Below, piece by piece: positions 52,201 through 61,282 of a stretch of DNA of 64,000 nucleotides. Made by a program: the position numbers and the translations under genes. This stretch comes from Mycolicibacterium mageritense (GTDB lineage Bacteria; Actinomycetota; Actinomycetes; Mycobacteriales; Mycobacteriaceae), in contig NZ_AP022567.1 in NCBI RefSeq assembly GCF_010727475.1, forward strand, positions 2,480,001 through 2,544,000. The letters are read 5' to 3'. The first letter of the stretch is position 1. Every line of letters begins with the position of its first letter. The notes beneath the pieces were generated by a model, which made no database searches, was not told where the DNA came from, and saw only the letters and a list, made by a program, of their open reading frames with translations.

Positions 52201-53297
52201 ACCACGAGGTGCAGGCCGCGCCGCGCGGCGGTCCCGTCAGCGGGGCCGTTGAGGTCGAGCACGGTGACGCTGTCCAGGCCGGCGTCGGTGATCAGCCGCT
52301 CGTCGCCGGTGACGTAGCCGTCGTCGATCACGATCACCAACTGCTTGAGGCCCTGCGGCAATTGCGAGTTGCGGTTGAAGCGGCCCCGCTCGGCGAGATC
52401 GGTCGCAAGCGAGTTCTCCAACAGCTCCAGCGACGGGTACAGCATCCGCATGGTGCCGCAACCGTCGCGCGTGGTCGGATGCTGCGCCTGCGGCAGCCAC
52501 TTGACCCAGCTCCAGTTCTCGTTGTCCGGATTGGCCGCGACGATCGCGACCATGAGGTGGTCTGGCCCGTGGAACGCGCACAACTCCAGGATCATCGACC
52601 GGACCAATTGCTGGGCGAGCTTGCGATCCCCCTCGAACGTGATGGTCGGGAACGCCCGCAGTGACACCGCCGTTGGCAGGGCGTGCACCACCGAATGGGT
52701 CTTGACGAAACGACGCAGCGCGACCGTGGACACCGGCTCGAGGTCTTCCGGGGGCCCGGTCTCGGGTGCCAGCAGCCGCGTGGCCAGACGGTGCGTGCCC
52801 ACACCGACACGCACGTGACAGAAATCCTGGTCGGTGGGCCTGCGCTCCCACATCCTGCGGGTGCCCGCCACATCGCTGAGCGTGCGGGGATCGGGATGGC
52901 TCCACTCGAGGGCCTTGCGCTGCGACTCGCCGGTGTCGTCGGCGTCGTCGCGCAGGTTCGCGAGATAGCTGAAGTAGTCCTTGCGTTCCTCGTTGAGCTC
53001 CGCGGCCGCTTTGCCGGTGCGGCCACCGCCGCCCATGAACATGCCGGCCATCGACATGATCATCATCATCGGGAAGATCAGGAACATCGGGTTGCGGGTC
53101 AGGTCACGCCCGCCCACGGTGACCATCAGCGCGATCATGCCGATGACCGCGACGATCATCACGAACGGCATGAGCTTCATCAGCAGATTGCCCGGGATGA
53201 CCCGTGGCACTTCCGGCGGCGCCTGGAGGTTGACCTCTCCACCAGGCATCCGCGGTGGTGACACCCGCAGACGACGAACAAACCCCTGCGTGGCCAA
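49266..53297 (-). CDS. eccC: ESX motor ATPase EccC, undivided
   Basis: 1343 residues from the TTG at 53297 (MATQGFVRRLRVSPPR), which is preceded by GGGAGG and gives the usual N-terminus; an ATG at 53357 is possible. Two membrane helices (LLMKLMPFVMIVAVIGMIAL and MFLIFPMMMIMSMAGMFMGG) are followed by the stalk domain and three FtsK/SpoIIIE ATPase modules with P-loops GATGSGKSE (about 484), GGPQSGKST (about 841) and GDTECGKTG (about 1141). The first has Walker B VLVDFKGG. EccC recognises substrates and powers export. In ESX-1 it is split in two genes; here it is one. Confidence 0.97.
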   Translation of the reverse strand: MATQGFVRRLRVSPPRMPGGEVNLQAPPEVPRVIPGNLLMKLMPFVMIVAVIGMIALMVTVGGRDLTRNPMFLIFPMMMIMSMAGMFMGGGGRTGKAAAELNEERKDYFSYLANLRDDADDTGESQRKALEWSHPDPRTLSDVAGTRRMWERRPTDQDFCHVRVGVGTHRLATRLLAPETGPPEDLEPVSTVALRRFVKTHSVVHALPTAVSLRAFPTITFEGDRKLAQQLVRSMILELCAFHGPDHLMVAIVAANPDNENWSWVKWLPQAQHPTTRDGCGTMRMLYPSLELLENSLATDLAERGRFNRNSQLPQGLKQLVIVIDDGYVTGDERLITDAGLDSVTVLDLNGPADGTAARRGLHLVVEDDDIGAKTAAGTERFATPDRLTLAEAQVTARRFGRYRPGNAAHIVSLESETRATDPGLMALLKIPDAADIVPEDVWRQRTPRERLRVPIGYTPSGQPLELDIKESAENGMGPHGLCIGATGSGKSEFLRTLVLAMITSHSPEALNLVLVDFKGGATFLGLDGAPHIAAIITNLEDELTMVDRMRDALAGEMNRRQELLRSAGNFPNVTEYERARANGAKLDPLPALFIVVDEFSELLSQKPDFAELFVMIGRLGRSLHIHLLLASQRLEEGKLRGLDSHLSYRIGLKTFSAGESRSVLGVPDAYHLPSVPGSAFLKCDADEPIRFNTCYVSGEYVKPRVSARTGRTSQLGVLAPKLFTATPVKKDPVPVAPVEPVEAEAPKDPVSTSPTKITLLDMVVSRLRGHGRPAHEVWLPPLEESPAVNNLLPDSTWNDPQNVNGRLWLPIGVVDRPYDQRRDVLTIDLSGAQGNVAVVGGPQSGKSTALRTIMMSAAATHTPEQLQFFCLDFGGGTLGSLSNLPHVSSVAGRMDTDRIRRTVAEVTGLLRERELRFRDLGIESMRDFRQRKAALAALPPEAAARDPLSRDRFGDVVLVVDGWATIKADFDILEPALQAIAIQGLSYGIHLAISATRWMEIRPAVKDMLGTRIELRMGDPIDSDVGRKFAELVPMGRPGRGMSPDRLHILIGLPRLDSSSDVEDLPTGVANSCEAVRQFYGDRQAPRLRMLPHELDRAKVVEAARRGGLLGKAKVAIGISESELAPVVLDFDAQPHMVAFGDTECGKTGLLRNIATGLMENASSDEAKIILVDFRRTMLGVVDNDYLGGYATAAQSCADLMKALAESLKDRLPPSDVTQQQLKERSWWSGPDLYVLIDDYDLIPGGSLNHPLGPLVEYLPQARDIGLRVVIARRIGGAGRAIMDPIIGRLKDLSCNGLVMNGTKDEGALFGYKPQPMPPGRGMLVSRSIKSDVIQLSRMPDL

Positions 53298-53391
53298 GCT
53301 ACCTCCCCGCCCCGATAGTCGCCCGACCAGGCTACGAGCGATCGTGGGTATTGTCACACCGTCAGGATCGCGAGGTGGGAGGCACTATCCG

Positions 53392-54891
53392 ATGACGTTG
53401 CCGCCGTCGCTGTCAGAGTTGGATTCCGAGTCCGAATCCGAGCTCGAGCTAAGTCGCATCGCCGTGCTGGTGGGCGACATGCTGCTGGACGTGGGGTTGC
53501 CGACCCACACCAGCATCGCGGCCGTCATCAACGACGTCATCGAACTCGCCAACGATCAGATCCCGGTCCACAGCGACATCGACGACGTCGAGTTCGACAA
53601 CACCGAGGGCAAATGGACGTTCGCCCGACTCGGCGGCGCTCCCATCGATCCGAACCGATCACTGGCCGAGGCCGGCATCTATGACGGCGAGCTCCTGGTG
53701 GTGCAGGAGATCGGGGTGCCTGCCGCACCGCTGTTGTTCGACGATGTCGAAACGGTGTCGCCGGAGGTCGACAGCCGAAAGCAATGGCTGATCGACAACG
53801 CTTGGCCCGCAACGTGGTTCGGTTTGAGCATCTTGCTGGGCGTTGCCGTCGCGGCGGTGCTGCCCAGGCAATCGGTGGTTTCGCTGGTACCCGGGGTGCC
53901 CATCGCGGCCATCGCGACCCTGCTCGCGGGCGTCGTCTGTGCGATCGTCGCCTGCGTGCTGCCGTACCGGACCGGCGACGATGCACGGTCGGCGTGGCTC
54001 GGCGGGGTGGCACTGCCCCTGGTGTTCGGTGGCGCGCTCTACGTGATCCCGGGCGGCCACGGCGTGACGGCGCTTCCGATGGCACTGGGGCTCACCGCGG
54101 TCATCGCGCTTCTGGTGCTGCTGATCTCCGGGCGGGGACGTGCGCTGTACACCGCGGTGATCGCTGTGTCGGTCCTGTGCGCGCCCGCCGCGGTGGCCGA
54201 GATGTTGTTGAACCCCAATCCACGTTCCATCGGGGCGATCCTGACGACGGTCGCGGTGATCGTCGTCTATCTGGCGCCACGCACCACCATCATGCTGTCC
54301 AAATTGCCTGTGCCGCGGGTGCCGACCGCAGGCGAGCCACTCGACGACATCGAGACCCAGGGCGGCACCACGGTGGAGGGCGTCAACGCGATCGGCAAAC
54401 AGATCATCCCCACTGAGGAGGGGATGACCGAACGGGTCAGGCGCGCCAACGAATACCTGACCGGGATCATCGCCGCGGCGGCCATCGCGGCGGCCATCGG
54501 CTGCTACCTGGCGGTGGACGTCAGCAACGGGTTCTTCTGGCAGGGAACGGCTTTCTCGATAGCAGTGGCGACAGTGCTGTGCCTGCGGGGGCGCAGCCAC
54601 CACGATCTGGTGCAATCCGCCATGTTGATCGGCGGCGGCCTGGTCATCGCTGTCGCGATGATCGTGAAAACCGCCACGTCACTTGACGGTTGGCAGGTCA
54701 ACGGGGCGGTGGCGCTCGTGGCCTTGATGGCCCTGGTCGTGGCGACCGGCCTGGTCGCGCCGCGACTCGAGTTCTCACCCGTCGCACGGCGGCGCGTGGA
54801 GATCCTCGAGTACATCGCGATCGGCCTGGTATTTCCGCTGGCCTGCTGGATCATTCGGCTGTACGCGTTCTTCCGCGAGCTGCGGATCTAA
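53392..54891 (+). CDS. eccD: ESX membrane channel protein EccD (second copy)
   Basis: 499 residues from the ATG at 53392 (MTLPPSLSELDSESESEL). Ubiquitin-like domain (SRIAVLVGDMLLDVGLPTHT to DGELLVVQEIG, about 21-105) and eleven predicted membrane helices, ending in IGLVFPLACWIIRLYAFFRE. It has the EccD order of domains but is clearly diverged from the copy at 47.8-49.3 kb. Divergent from eccC and convergent with eccB. EccD works as a dimer in known ESX structures, so these two may pair as a heterodimer. Confidence 0.92.
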   Translation: MTLPPSLSELDSESESELELSRIAVLVGDMLLDVGLPTHTSIAAVINDVIELANDQIPVHSDIDDVEFDNTEGKWTFARLGGAPIDPNRSLAEAGIYDGELLVVQEIGVPAAPLLFDDVETVSPEVDSRKQWLIDNAWPATWFGLSILLGVAVAAVLPRQSVVSLVPGVPIAAIATLLAGVVCAIVACVLPYRTGDDARSAWLGGVALPLVFGGALYVIPGGHGVTALPMALGLTAVIALLVLLISGRGRALYTAVIAVSVLCAPAAVAEMLLNPNPRSIGAILTTVAVIVVYLAPRTTIMLSKLPVPRVPTAGEPLDDIETQGGTTVEGVNAIGKQIIPTEEGMTERVRRANEYLTGIIAAAAIAAAIGCYLAVDVSNGFFWQGTAFSIAVATVLCLRGRSHHDLVQSAMLIGGGLVIAVAMIVKTATSLDGWQVNGAVALVALMALVVATGLVAPRLEFSPVARRRVEILEYIAIGLVFPLACWIIRLYAFFRELRI

Positions 54892-54911
54892 CTGCGTCGG
54901 CAGGGCACCGC

Positions 54912-56420
54912 TCAGCCCTTGGGCGGGTTCACCTTGAAACCGTCGGGATCGGCGGCCATGCCGTCATGCGCGATCAGCGCAGCCTCCTGGGACAGCTCCG
55001 GGCCGGGCGGCAGCAGGCTGATCACGGGCCACGGTGCGGACTGCGGCACATCGTTGGGGCTGTCAGGATCCTTGACGCCGACAACACCCAGCGCGGCCGA
55101 CGTGGGCAGATCCTTGATGTGGTACCGCACGCCTGTGTCGGCGACATAGAACAGCTGACCCATTGCGCGGCTGTCCGGTTCACCGCCCGTCGCCTGCACA
55201 TACTCCCCGGTGCCGGGCTTGAGGTACGCGTAGTCCAGGCCCGGGCCGTTGCCGTCGGCGGTGGCGAGCCGCACCGGCAGCGCGTCCTTGGGCAGCGGCA
55301 GCCGATGGCCGACCAGCAGCTTGGTGGTGGCCTCGGCCGCGGTGTTGCCGCGTTGCCAGGACATACACACCACGCGGTCCGGTTCGGTGCTGATGAACTC
55401 CGGCGGAGCCGTCGGATAGTGGTCGACGTGTAGCGGGTGCACGATGGGCACGTCGCTCACCACCGCGGGGGAGATGTTGCCCGGCTCGGCCACGGTCGGT
55501 GACGTGTGGTCGCCATACCGGATGATGTCCGCGGTGGCCTCCGAAATCGGTTGCAGGCCTTCACGAAGCACGACATACAGGTGGTCGCCGCGAGAGTCGA
55601 CGGTCTTGACGATCGAGCCGATGCGATACTTCGAGTCCAGGTAGTTCGTGGACTGGCCAACACCGTCGATCGTGACCGGCACGATCGGGTCGACAAGCGG
55701 AAACGCGTTGAGCAGGCCGGGGGAGACCTCCCGAATCTCGGCGCCCTCGAGCCGCAGCGCACTGTGTAGCACAGGATCCATCGGGTCGATCGGTGCGCGG
55801 ACGCCGTTGTAGATCAGGAACGTGGTGTTGCCGGCCTGCGTCAACAGCATCTGCGACGGGTTCGCCGCCCGGATGTCGTCGGTGAGGACCGGATTGTTGG
55901 CCAACACCGACGTCTCGACGGCGAACGAGCCGACGGTCTCGGTCACCTTCGGGGTCTGGGTGGTGTCACAGACGGTCCACGACGACATGCCCATGTCGTC
56001 GCCCTGGTGGATGGCCGCCGGGGCGCCGACCACGCCGACCATGGGCCCCAACGGGACCGTGTTGAGAAACTTGTCGTCCACCTGTTTGGGGGGATCCGCT
56101 TTACCGGCGATGAGACGCGCCGAGGCCAGGTTCAGCGTGGGGTGCAGCCGGTCACCGATGCGGACGAAGATCGTGCCGTTCGATTTGCTGAGCATCACGG
56201 TCGAATTACCGAAGTTGGGCATGGGCTTGAAGAACGCCAGCACTCCCGCTGCGCCCGCGATCAGCACGGCGATCACCGCGCCCACCAGCAGCGCCCGCAT
56301 CTGACCGCGCATGGGGTCGTGGATCATGCGGGAATCACCGCGGATCAGCGCATGTTCCAAGCGTCGGATGAGGAACCGATACCCGTTGACCTGTGCACGC
56401 GTGGTAACTTGCGCTGGCAT
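54912..56420 (-). CDS. eccB: ESX core protein EccB
   Basis: 502 residues. Typical N-terminus MPAQVTTRAQVNGYRFLIRR, one membrane helix (ALLVGAVIAVLIAGAAGVLA, about 43-62), then a large periplasmic domain with the repeat folds of EccB. The R-x-G-RF-L-RR start is diagnostic. EccB forms the periplasmic part of the ESX complex. A good ribosome site (GGGGGGCAGCT) precedes the ATG. It is divergent from eccE across a 142-bp gap. Confidence 0.95.
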   Translation of the reverse strand: MPAQVTTRAQVNGYRFLIRRLEHALIRGDSRMIHDPMRGQMRALLVGAVIAVLIAGAAGVLAFFKPMPNFGNSTVMLSKSNGTIFVRIGDRLHPTLNLASARLIAGKADPPKQVDDKFLNTVPLGPMVGVVGAPAAIHQGDDMGMSSWTVCDTTQTPKVTETVGSFAVETSVLANNPVLTDDIRAANPSQMLLTQAGNTTFLIYNGVRAPIDPMDPVLHSALRLEGAEIREVSPGLLNAFPLVDPIVPVTIDGVGQSTNYLDSKYRIGSIVKTVDSRGDHLYVVLREGLQPISEATADIIRYGDHTSPTVAEPGNISPAVVSDVPIVHPLHVDHYPTAPPEFISTEPDRVVCMSWQRGNTAAEATTKLLVGHRLPLPKDALPVRLATADGNGPGLDYAYLKPGTGEYVQATGGEPDSRAMGQLFYVADTGVRYHIKDLPTSAALGVVGVKDPDSPNDVPQSAPWPVISLLPPGPELSQEAALIAHDGMAADPDGFKVNPPKG

Positions 56421-56562
56421 AGCTGCCCCCCGTCAGCCTCTGAAGAACGCTGCTCCTGCGCACGTGAGGAGCAGATAGCCCAAGGGCACGACCAGGGTAC
56501 AGCACGATCGCGGGGGTAGCTGGGCGCCGAAAGAATCGCTCATCGAACGAGGGACCGGGGGC

Positions 56563-58269
56563 GTGAAGGGTCGTCGTAAGGCTCGAAAGAGTTCGGCGGA
56601 GGTGGCCGAGCCGGGGGAGCTGACCGCTGCCGCCGACATCGTGCCGCAGCGGGTGGTGCCGCTGCTCGACCTGTTGCTGGTCCAGTTGTTCATCGCGATC
56701 GGCCTCACCGTCGCGCTGTTGCTCGAACAGCCCGGGTGGTACGGCGCCGCCGCCGGACTCGGGGTCGCCCTCATCTTCGTGGTGCGCGTGCGCGGCCACA
56801 CGCTGCCGCGGTGGATCGCGGCGCGGTGGAGCTTCTCCCGCGAGCGCAAGCGCCGCGCCGGCCGCAAGGAACGCCTGGAACCGTTCGACGCCGAGCTCGG
56901 CGACGGCACCCAGATCGGATTCCATTGGGACGGAAAGACACTGCTGTCACTGGTGCGGATCCAGGAGAACCCGCAGGCCATGACGGTCATGGAACCCGGT
57001 GTCACGGTGTCGGGGGACATGGTGTCGATCCAGATGGTGGCGGATTGCCTGCGACAGTTCGACATCACGCTGGATTCCATCGACGTGATCAGCCAGGGCG
57101 CCCGCTCGCAGGGACATGGCCACATCGCCGCGATCTACGACGCCGTCCTCGGCCCGCTGCCCGCAATCGCGCAGCGCAGCGTGTGGGTGGCCGTTCGGTT
57201 CGACCCGACCCTGTGCCCCGATGCGGTGCGTAACCGGGGCGGCGGCCGGGAGGGCATCATCCGCACCGCGGCCACCGCGACCCGGCGTGTCGCGAACCGT
57301 TTGGCCGAGGCCGGTCTGCGGCCACAGATCATGACCGCGAGCGACATCGCGTTGGCGACCAACCAGCTCGCCGACGGCGTAGCGCTGCACAGCGTCGAGG
57401 AAACCTGGTTTACGTGCCAGGAAGGCCGGTTCCAACTCCGCAGCTTCTCGGTGAAACCGTCCATGTTCACCACCGCGGGTCTCGGTCTGCTCTGGACGAT
57501 CCCGAGTTACTCCACCACCGTGTGCATTTCGTTGCGCCAAGACGATCGCAAAGACACCATCAAGATCCGGGGGCTGGCTCGGTTCGACAGTCACGGCCGC
57601 ACCCGCGTGCGGTTGCGGGGTGTGAGCCCGCTGCGCGGCTACCAGTATTCGGCGCTGGTCTCCAGTCTGCCGCTGCCCCCGCCGCGACGGCAGATCGACG
57701 ACCGATGGGCGTACGGGAACAGCGGGGACGTGCTCACGGATCTCGCCATCCCCGCATCCGGTTGTGGGCAGGTCATCGGTGCCGACGATCACGGACGCGC
57801 GGTGGCGCTGCCACTGTTCGGCCCGCAGATCGAGCGAGTCGAGATCTGCGGAACCCTGCACCTCGCGCAACAGGCGGTGCTGCGGTCTTTGGCGCTGGGC
57901 GCGCGGGTGCGCGTGCACACACGCCGGCCCGCCGCCTGGCGCGACATGGTCGAGGAGGTCGGCGACCAGAACCTGCTGCGGGTCACCGACTTCAACCGCA
58001 GCTCGATGCAGGCCGGGTCCGACCGCAACTACTCGGTGGAGATGTTCGACGGTGTCACCGAACAAGGGGTGCGGGTCGGTGTCACCGCGATCGTGGTGAA
58101 ACCGCCGCAAGCCAGGCCATCCGGTGATGCGGACGTGACGCTCCAGCTGATCGACCCCGACAACGACGTCGTCCGGGTCGGCACCCGCTCCGGTGCTGCT
58201 GTGGTCACCATGGTCGCGACCGATGACGAGATGCGATACATCAAATCCTCGTTCGATTCCGCCGAGTGA
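56563..58269 (+). CDS. eccE: ESX core protein EccE
   Basis: 568 residues, GTG start. Two N-terminal membrane helices (VVPLLDLLLVQLFIAIGLTVALLLEQ and GAAAGLGVALIFVVRV) and a soluble cytoplasmic domain beginning EPFDAELGDGTQIGFHWDGK, as in EccE proteins. EccE lies on the outer edge of the ESX membrane complex. With eccB, eccC, eccD and mycP it completes the core set of this locus. Confidence 0.92.
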   Translation: MKGRRKARKSSAEVAEPGELTAAADIVPQRVVPLLDLLLVQLFIAIGLTVALLLEQPGWYGAAAGLGVALIFVVRVRGHTLPRWIAARWSFSRERKRRAGRKERLEPFDAELGDGTQIGFHWDGKTLLSLVRIQENPQAMTVMEPGVTVSGDMVSIQMVADCLRQFDITLDSIDVISQGARSQGHGHIAAIYDAVLGPLPAIAQRSVWVAVRFDPTLCPDAVRNRGGGREGIIRTAATATRRVANRLAEAGLRPQIMTASDIALATNQLADGVALHSVEETWFTCQEGRFQLRSFSVKPSMFTTAGLGLLWTIPSYSTTVCISLRQDDRKDTIKIRGLARFDSHGRTRVRLRGVSPLRGYQYSALVSSLPLPPPRRQIDDRWAYGNSGDVLTDLAIPASGCGQVIGADDHGRAVALPLFGPQIERVEICGTLHLAQQAVLRSLALGARVRVHTRRPAAWRDMVEEVGDQNLLRVTDFNRSSMQAGSDRNYSVEMFDGVTEQGVRVGVTAIVVKPPQARPSGDADVTLQLIDPDNDVVRVGTRSGAAVVTMVATDDEMRYIKSSFDSAE

Positions 58270-58331
58270 CCGATTAGGTTTGGTGCTGAGGAACTGTCGA
58301 CAGCGTTCAACTGGACGAACAGGGGGCGGCC

Positions 58332-59162
58332 ATGACGAACTCGCCGGGCTACTACTCGGGCTACAGCGCCGGATACGGCAACGACGGGCCCTATTCCGGC
58401 TACCAGTTCGGCGCGGCGGAATCGCCCGGCGCCAATGAACAGCGCAGCAGGATGCTGCGAATGGTCGTGGCCGCACTGGGTTTGGTGAGCTTCGGGGTTA
58501 GTTTTGGCTCGCCGGTGTCCCTCGGCTGGAGCGTCTGGCTGCCGGTCCTGGCAGGTGCGATCGCCGCCGTCAGCCTCATCCCCAACGAAAGCAAACGGGA
58601 TTGGCTCGTCGTCGCACTCGCCCTCACCGGGCTCCTGGTGTCCGTCGAATCGTGGGTGAGGGCCGACGAAGCCGGCTGGGCCGTCGTGGTGGTCGTCGTG
58701 CTCAACGCGCTGCAGACGCTCGCGGCGGTCACCGCGCTCATCCTGCAACCCCGCACCGAGGCCGGCGCAGACAGCATGTCCGATTACGCGGCGTATGCGC
58801 AGTACGCGCAGGCGTACCAGGCCTATGCGATGCAGTACCAACAGGGCCCGCCACCTCAGGTCGACGCGTCCGGGCAGGCGACCGCGCAGGCCCAGAGTGC
58901 CGCGACAGCGCAATCCCGCGGCGTCGCGGGTGCGCGCGGTCAGGCAGCGGACCGGGCGCAGGAGTCCTACGAGGCACTGCAGGACCGGTATACGCAATAC
59001 GGCGGATATCCGCAGGCCCCGCAGCAGCGCGGATCGGCCGCGGCGCCCGCGGCCGCCGCCGGGCCCGACCCCGGCATCCCGAACTACGAGCGCGGCGGCG
59101 CCGCCGCCGCGCAGCATCCTGGCGCGCGGACGGAGAACCCGGGGGAAGCGTCGTCGAACTGA
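58332..59162 (+). CDS. DUF5336 membrane protein (34-kDa antigen type)
   Basis: 276 residues. Tyr/Gly-rich N-terminus (YYSGYSAGYGNDGPYSGYQF), four membrane helices (about 38-140), then a long Gln/Ala/Tyr-rich disordered tail. This layout fits the DUF5336 family, which includes Rv0954. The start follows eccE by 62 bp on the same strand with an AGGGGG ribosome site. Its function is unknown; it may be co-transcribed with eccE. Confidence 0.75.
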   Translation: MTNSPGYYSGYSAGYGNDGPYSGYQFGAAESPGANEQRSRMLRMVVAALGLVSFGVSFGSPVSLGWSVWLPVLAGAIAAVSLIPNESKRDWLVVALALTGLLVSVESWVRADEAGWAVVVVVVLNALQTLAAVTALILQPRTEAGADSMSDYAAYAQYAQAYQAYAMQYQQGPPPQVDASGQATAQAQSAATAQSRGVAGARGQAADRAQESYEALQDRYTQYGGYPQAPQQRGSAAAPAAAAGPDPGIPNYERGGAAAAQHPGARTENPGEASSN

Positions 59163-59186
59163 TCTGACCAACAGGGGGAATCACTG

Positions 59187-59930
59187 ATGCGGATCATCGC
59201 CATGCCGGCTGCCATCGCACTGGCGGGGCTTATCTTGTCCGGGTGTTCAGGCTCGGGCGGTGAAGACCGGAAGCCGGAACCGTCCGGCTACGTCGGGACC
59301 GCATCTGGCACGAGCACCGCGGACGTGCCCGAATACCGCCTCGAACCCGGTGGCACACCCGCCACCCTGACGGTCTCGGTCGACAAGGCGTATTCCAAGA
59401 GTGAAATGACCGCGATCCTGGACGATCTCAAACGCCGGCACGACGGCCAGGACGACGGCTTCTTCGTGCACATCAACTGCGCGCAGGGTCAGCCCAGCCG
59501 ACTTGCGATGGGCAAGTTCGCGGTGGGCCCGGCCGGGGCGCAACGCACGGGCCTGGCCGTGGGTGAAGCCAGCGTCGACATGGTCGAGGGAACGAAGTGC
59601 CCGGGCGAGGCGCCCCTCAACGCGCCGGCCGATCCGAAAGCCGTTACCGCACAACAGGTTGCTGATGCAATCTTCGACTCTGGATTGCCCGGCACCGATG
59701 TTCGCGACAACTCGCAACAGATGTGCGATTACTTGACATGCGTTCAGTTCGTCAAGACCGAAGAATATTCCGTGTACCAATTCCCCGATGTGCAGACAGC
59801 TCAGGCCCGCGGTGAAATGTTGGGCAAAGGCACGGTCAGCGGCGCGATCCTGACCGTGTTCGACGGGGTCGACCCAGCCCGCGTCGCCGAATACGAGGCA
59901 GCGGCCGACGCGGCCATCGCGGGCCGGTAG
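59187..59930 (+). CDS. Lipoprotein of unknown function
   Basis: 247 residues. Signal peptide with lipobox LILSGC (Cys about residue 20). The mature domain has six cysteines in pairs (HINCAQG, GTKCPGE, MCDYLTC) and a helix - strand pattern. It lies 24 bp after the DUF5336 gene with an AGGGGGAA ribosome site. No known family recognised. Confidence 0.75.
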   Translation: MRIIAMPAAIALAGLILSGCSGSGGEDRKPEPSGYVGTASGTSTADVPEYRLEPGGTPATLTVSVDKAYSKSEMTAILDDLKRRHDGQDDGFFVHINCAQGQPSRLAMGKFAVGPAGAQRTGLAVGEASVDMVEGTKCPGEAPLNAPADPKAVTAQQVADAIFDSGLPGTDVRDNSQQMCDYLTCVQFVKTEEYSVYQFPDVQTAQARGEMLGKGTVSGAILTVFDGVDPARVAEYEAAADAAIAGR

Positions 59931-60091
59931 GCAACGCACCACGATTGGTGTCGCTGAAAGTCGCACGGAGGAACCGATGACCGGTAGCCGCGTAAATGCG
60001 CCGCTGGTCCCCGAAATTGGTGAACAGCAGCTGACCAGCAGCAAATAGAATTGGTCGTTGAGCACAATCGACGACGTCCACGGGGGGTCAA

Positions 60092-60496
60092 ATGGCAGAG
60101 CCAATCCAGCAGTCCGCTGCAGACAATCAGCTTTGGAGAAGTGCTCTGGCATCAACCCAGCAGCAGTACCCTGCGCCGCCCGTTGAACCGATCTTTCAGG
60201 TCTCGACGATGACGCACATTGGCGCATTGATTCTGTGGTTCAACCAGCGTCGCGTCGTTACTGGAACCTACGCCCAATGTGACGCCGCATTGCGTAGCGC
60301 ACAGACCCAGAATCTTTTGGTGGGGTGGTGGAGTTTCCTGTCCATCTTGATCATGAATTGGGTCGCGCTGGTCCACAACGTGAATTCGCGCAAGAAGCTG
60401 AACCGAGACTTGCAACAGGCGCAGGCGTACGCCCAGTGGTGGCACCAGTATCACGCACATACACAACGGCACGTCCCCCCGCAACCGCATGTGTAG
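60092..60496 (+). CDS. Small membrane protein
   Basis: 134 residues, ATG after CGGGGGG. An N-terminal soluble part with a short hydrophobic patch (MTHIGALILWFNQRRVVTGT), one membrane helix (NLLVGWWSFLSILIMNWVAL), and a His/Gln-rich basic tail. The sequence resembles small actinobacterial envelope proteins but no family is assigned. The 125 bp after it hold no gene. Confidence 0.65.
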   Translation: MAEPIQQSAADNQLWRSALASTQQQYPAPPVEPIFQVSTMTHIGALILWFNQRRVVTGTYAQCDAALRSAQTQNLLVGWWSFLSILIMNWVALVHNVNSRKKLNRDLQQAQAYAQWWHQYHAHTQRHVPPQPHV

Positions 60497-60621
60497 GCGC
60501 AACCTTCACTCCCACGAGTTGCGGGTCATCAGATGGCACAACGCCTTGGATCGGCGCCACGCTCGGACCATTCGGACCGACCAGTGACCAACTCCACCAA
60601 CCATCCCGGGAAGGAACGATC

Positions 60622-61194
60622 ATGCGTGTGGCGAAAGCGGTGATATGGGTCGGCGCCGTGGTGCTCGTCGCCGCGGGTTGTGGGGAGCCTAGTAATACCG
60701 GTGGCACGGCCAGCCCCACCAACGCCTATCCGACTCCCGGTGATAAGCCGCTAGCCGGGGTGAATGTCGGCGAGTGCATATCGTCAAGCCACGTCGCGCA
60801 GGATCTTCCTGGCAATGTGTTGTCAGTGACATGCCCCAGCCCCGCAGCCCCGTACGAATTGGCGCACAAGGGTCTTGCCGAGAAGGGTTGTCCGGACGCG
60901 AAAGCCGGCGACCAAGGATCGGCGTATGCGCGGGTAACCACCACTGATCGAAAGACCCCGACGAACCCCCGCCCGAAAAGTTGGGTGATGTGTTTCGCAC
61001 TGAATATGATTCCCGGACAGTGCTATTCGGAAGCCAACAGTTACTTCAACTCAGCTCCAGATTGCGTCTCGATCGGCACCGTGTTCCGTGCGGTCAGTCA
61101 GGTCGCCGATGCCAACGGTACCTGTGAACCGACGCAGGAACTTTACTCGTGGCCAGTGCCACAGCGCACCATCTGCCTCGAACGCGTCAGCTAA
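60622..61194 (+). CDS. Lipoprotein, LppU-like cysteine-rich domain
   Basis: 190 residues from the ATG at 60622, which has GGGAAGGAA upstream and starts a lipoprotein signal peptide MRVAKAVIWVGAVVLVAAGC. The mature part has a Thr/Pro linker and a domain with conserved-looking cysteines (VGECISS, LSVTCPSP, KGCPDAK, VMCFALN, PGQCYSE). Function unknown. Confidence 0.75.
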   Translation: MRVAKAVIWVGAVVLVAAGCGEPSNTGGTASPTNAYPTPGDKPLAGVNVGECISSSHVAQDLPGNVLSVTCPSPAAPYELAHKGLAEKGCPDAKAGDQGSAYARVTTTDRKTPTNPRPKSWVMCFALNMIPGQCYSEANSYFNSAPDCVSIGTVFRAVSQVADANGTCEPTQELYSWPVPQRTICLERVS

Positions 61195-61282
61195 CACTAG
61201 CGAAAGCAAGTTACCAGGTCGACTGTGTCCGCTCCTCTTGCTCAGCCATGAGCGCCGTGCAAACAGTCATCCACCGACCTGC

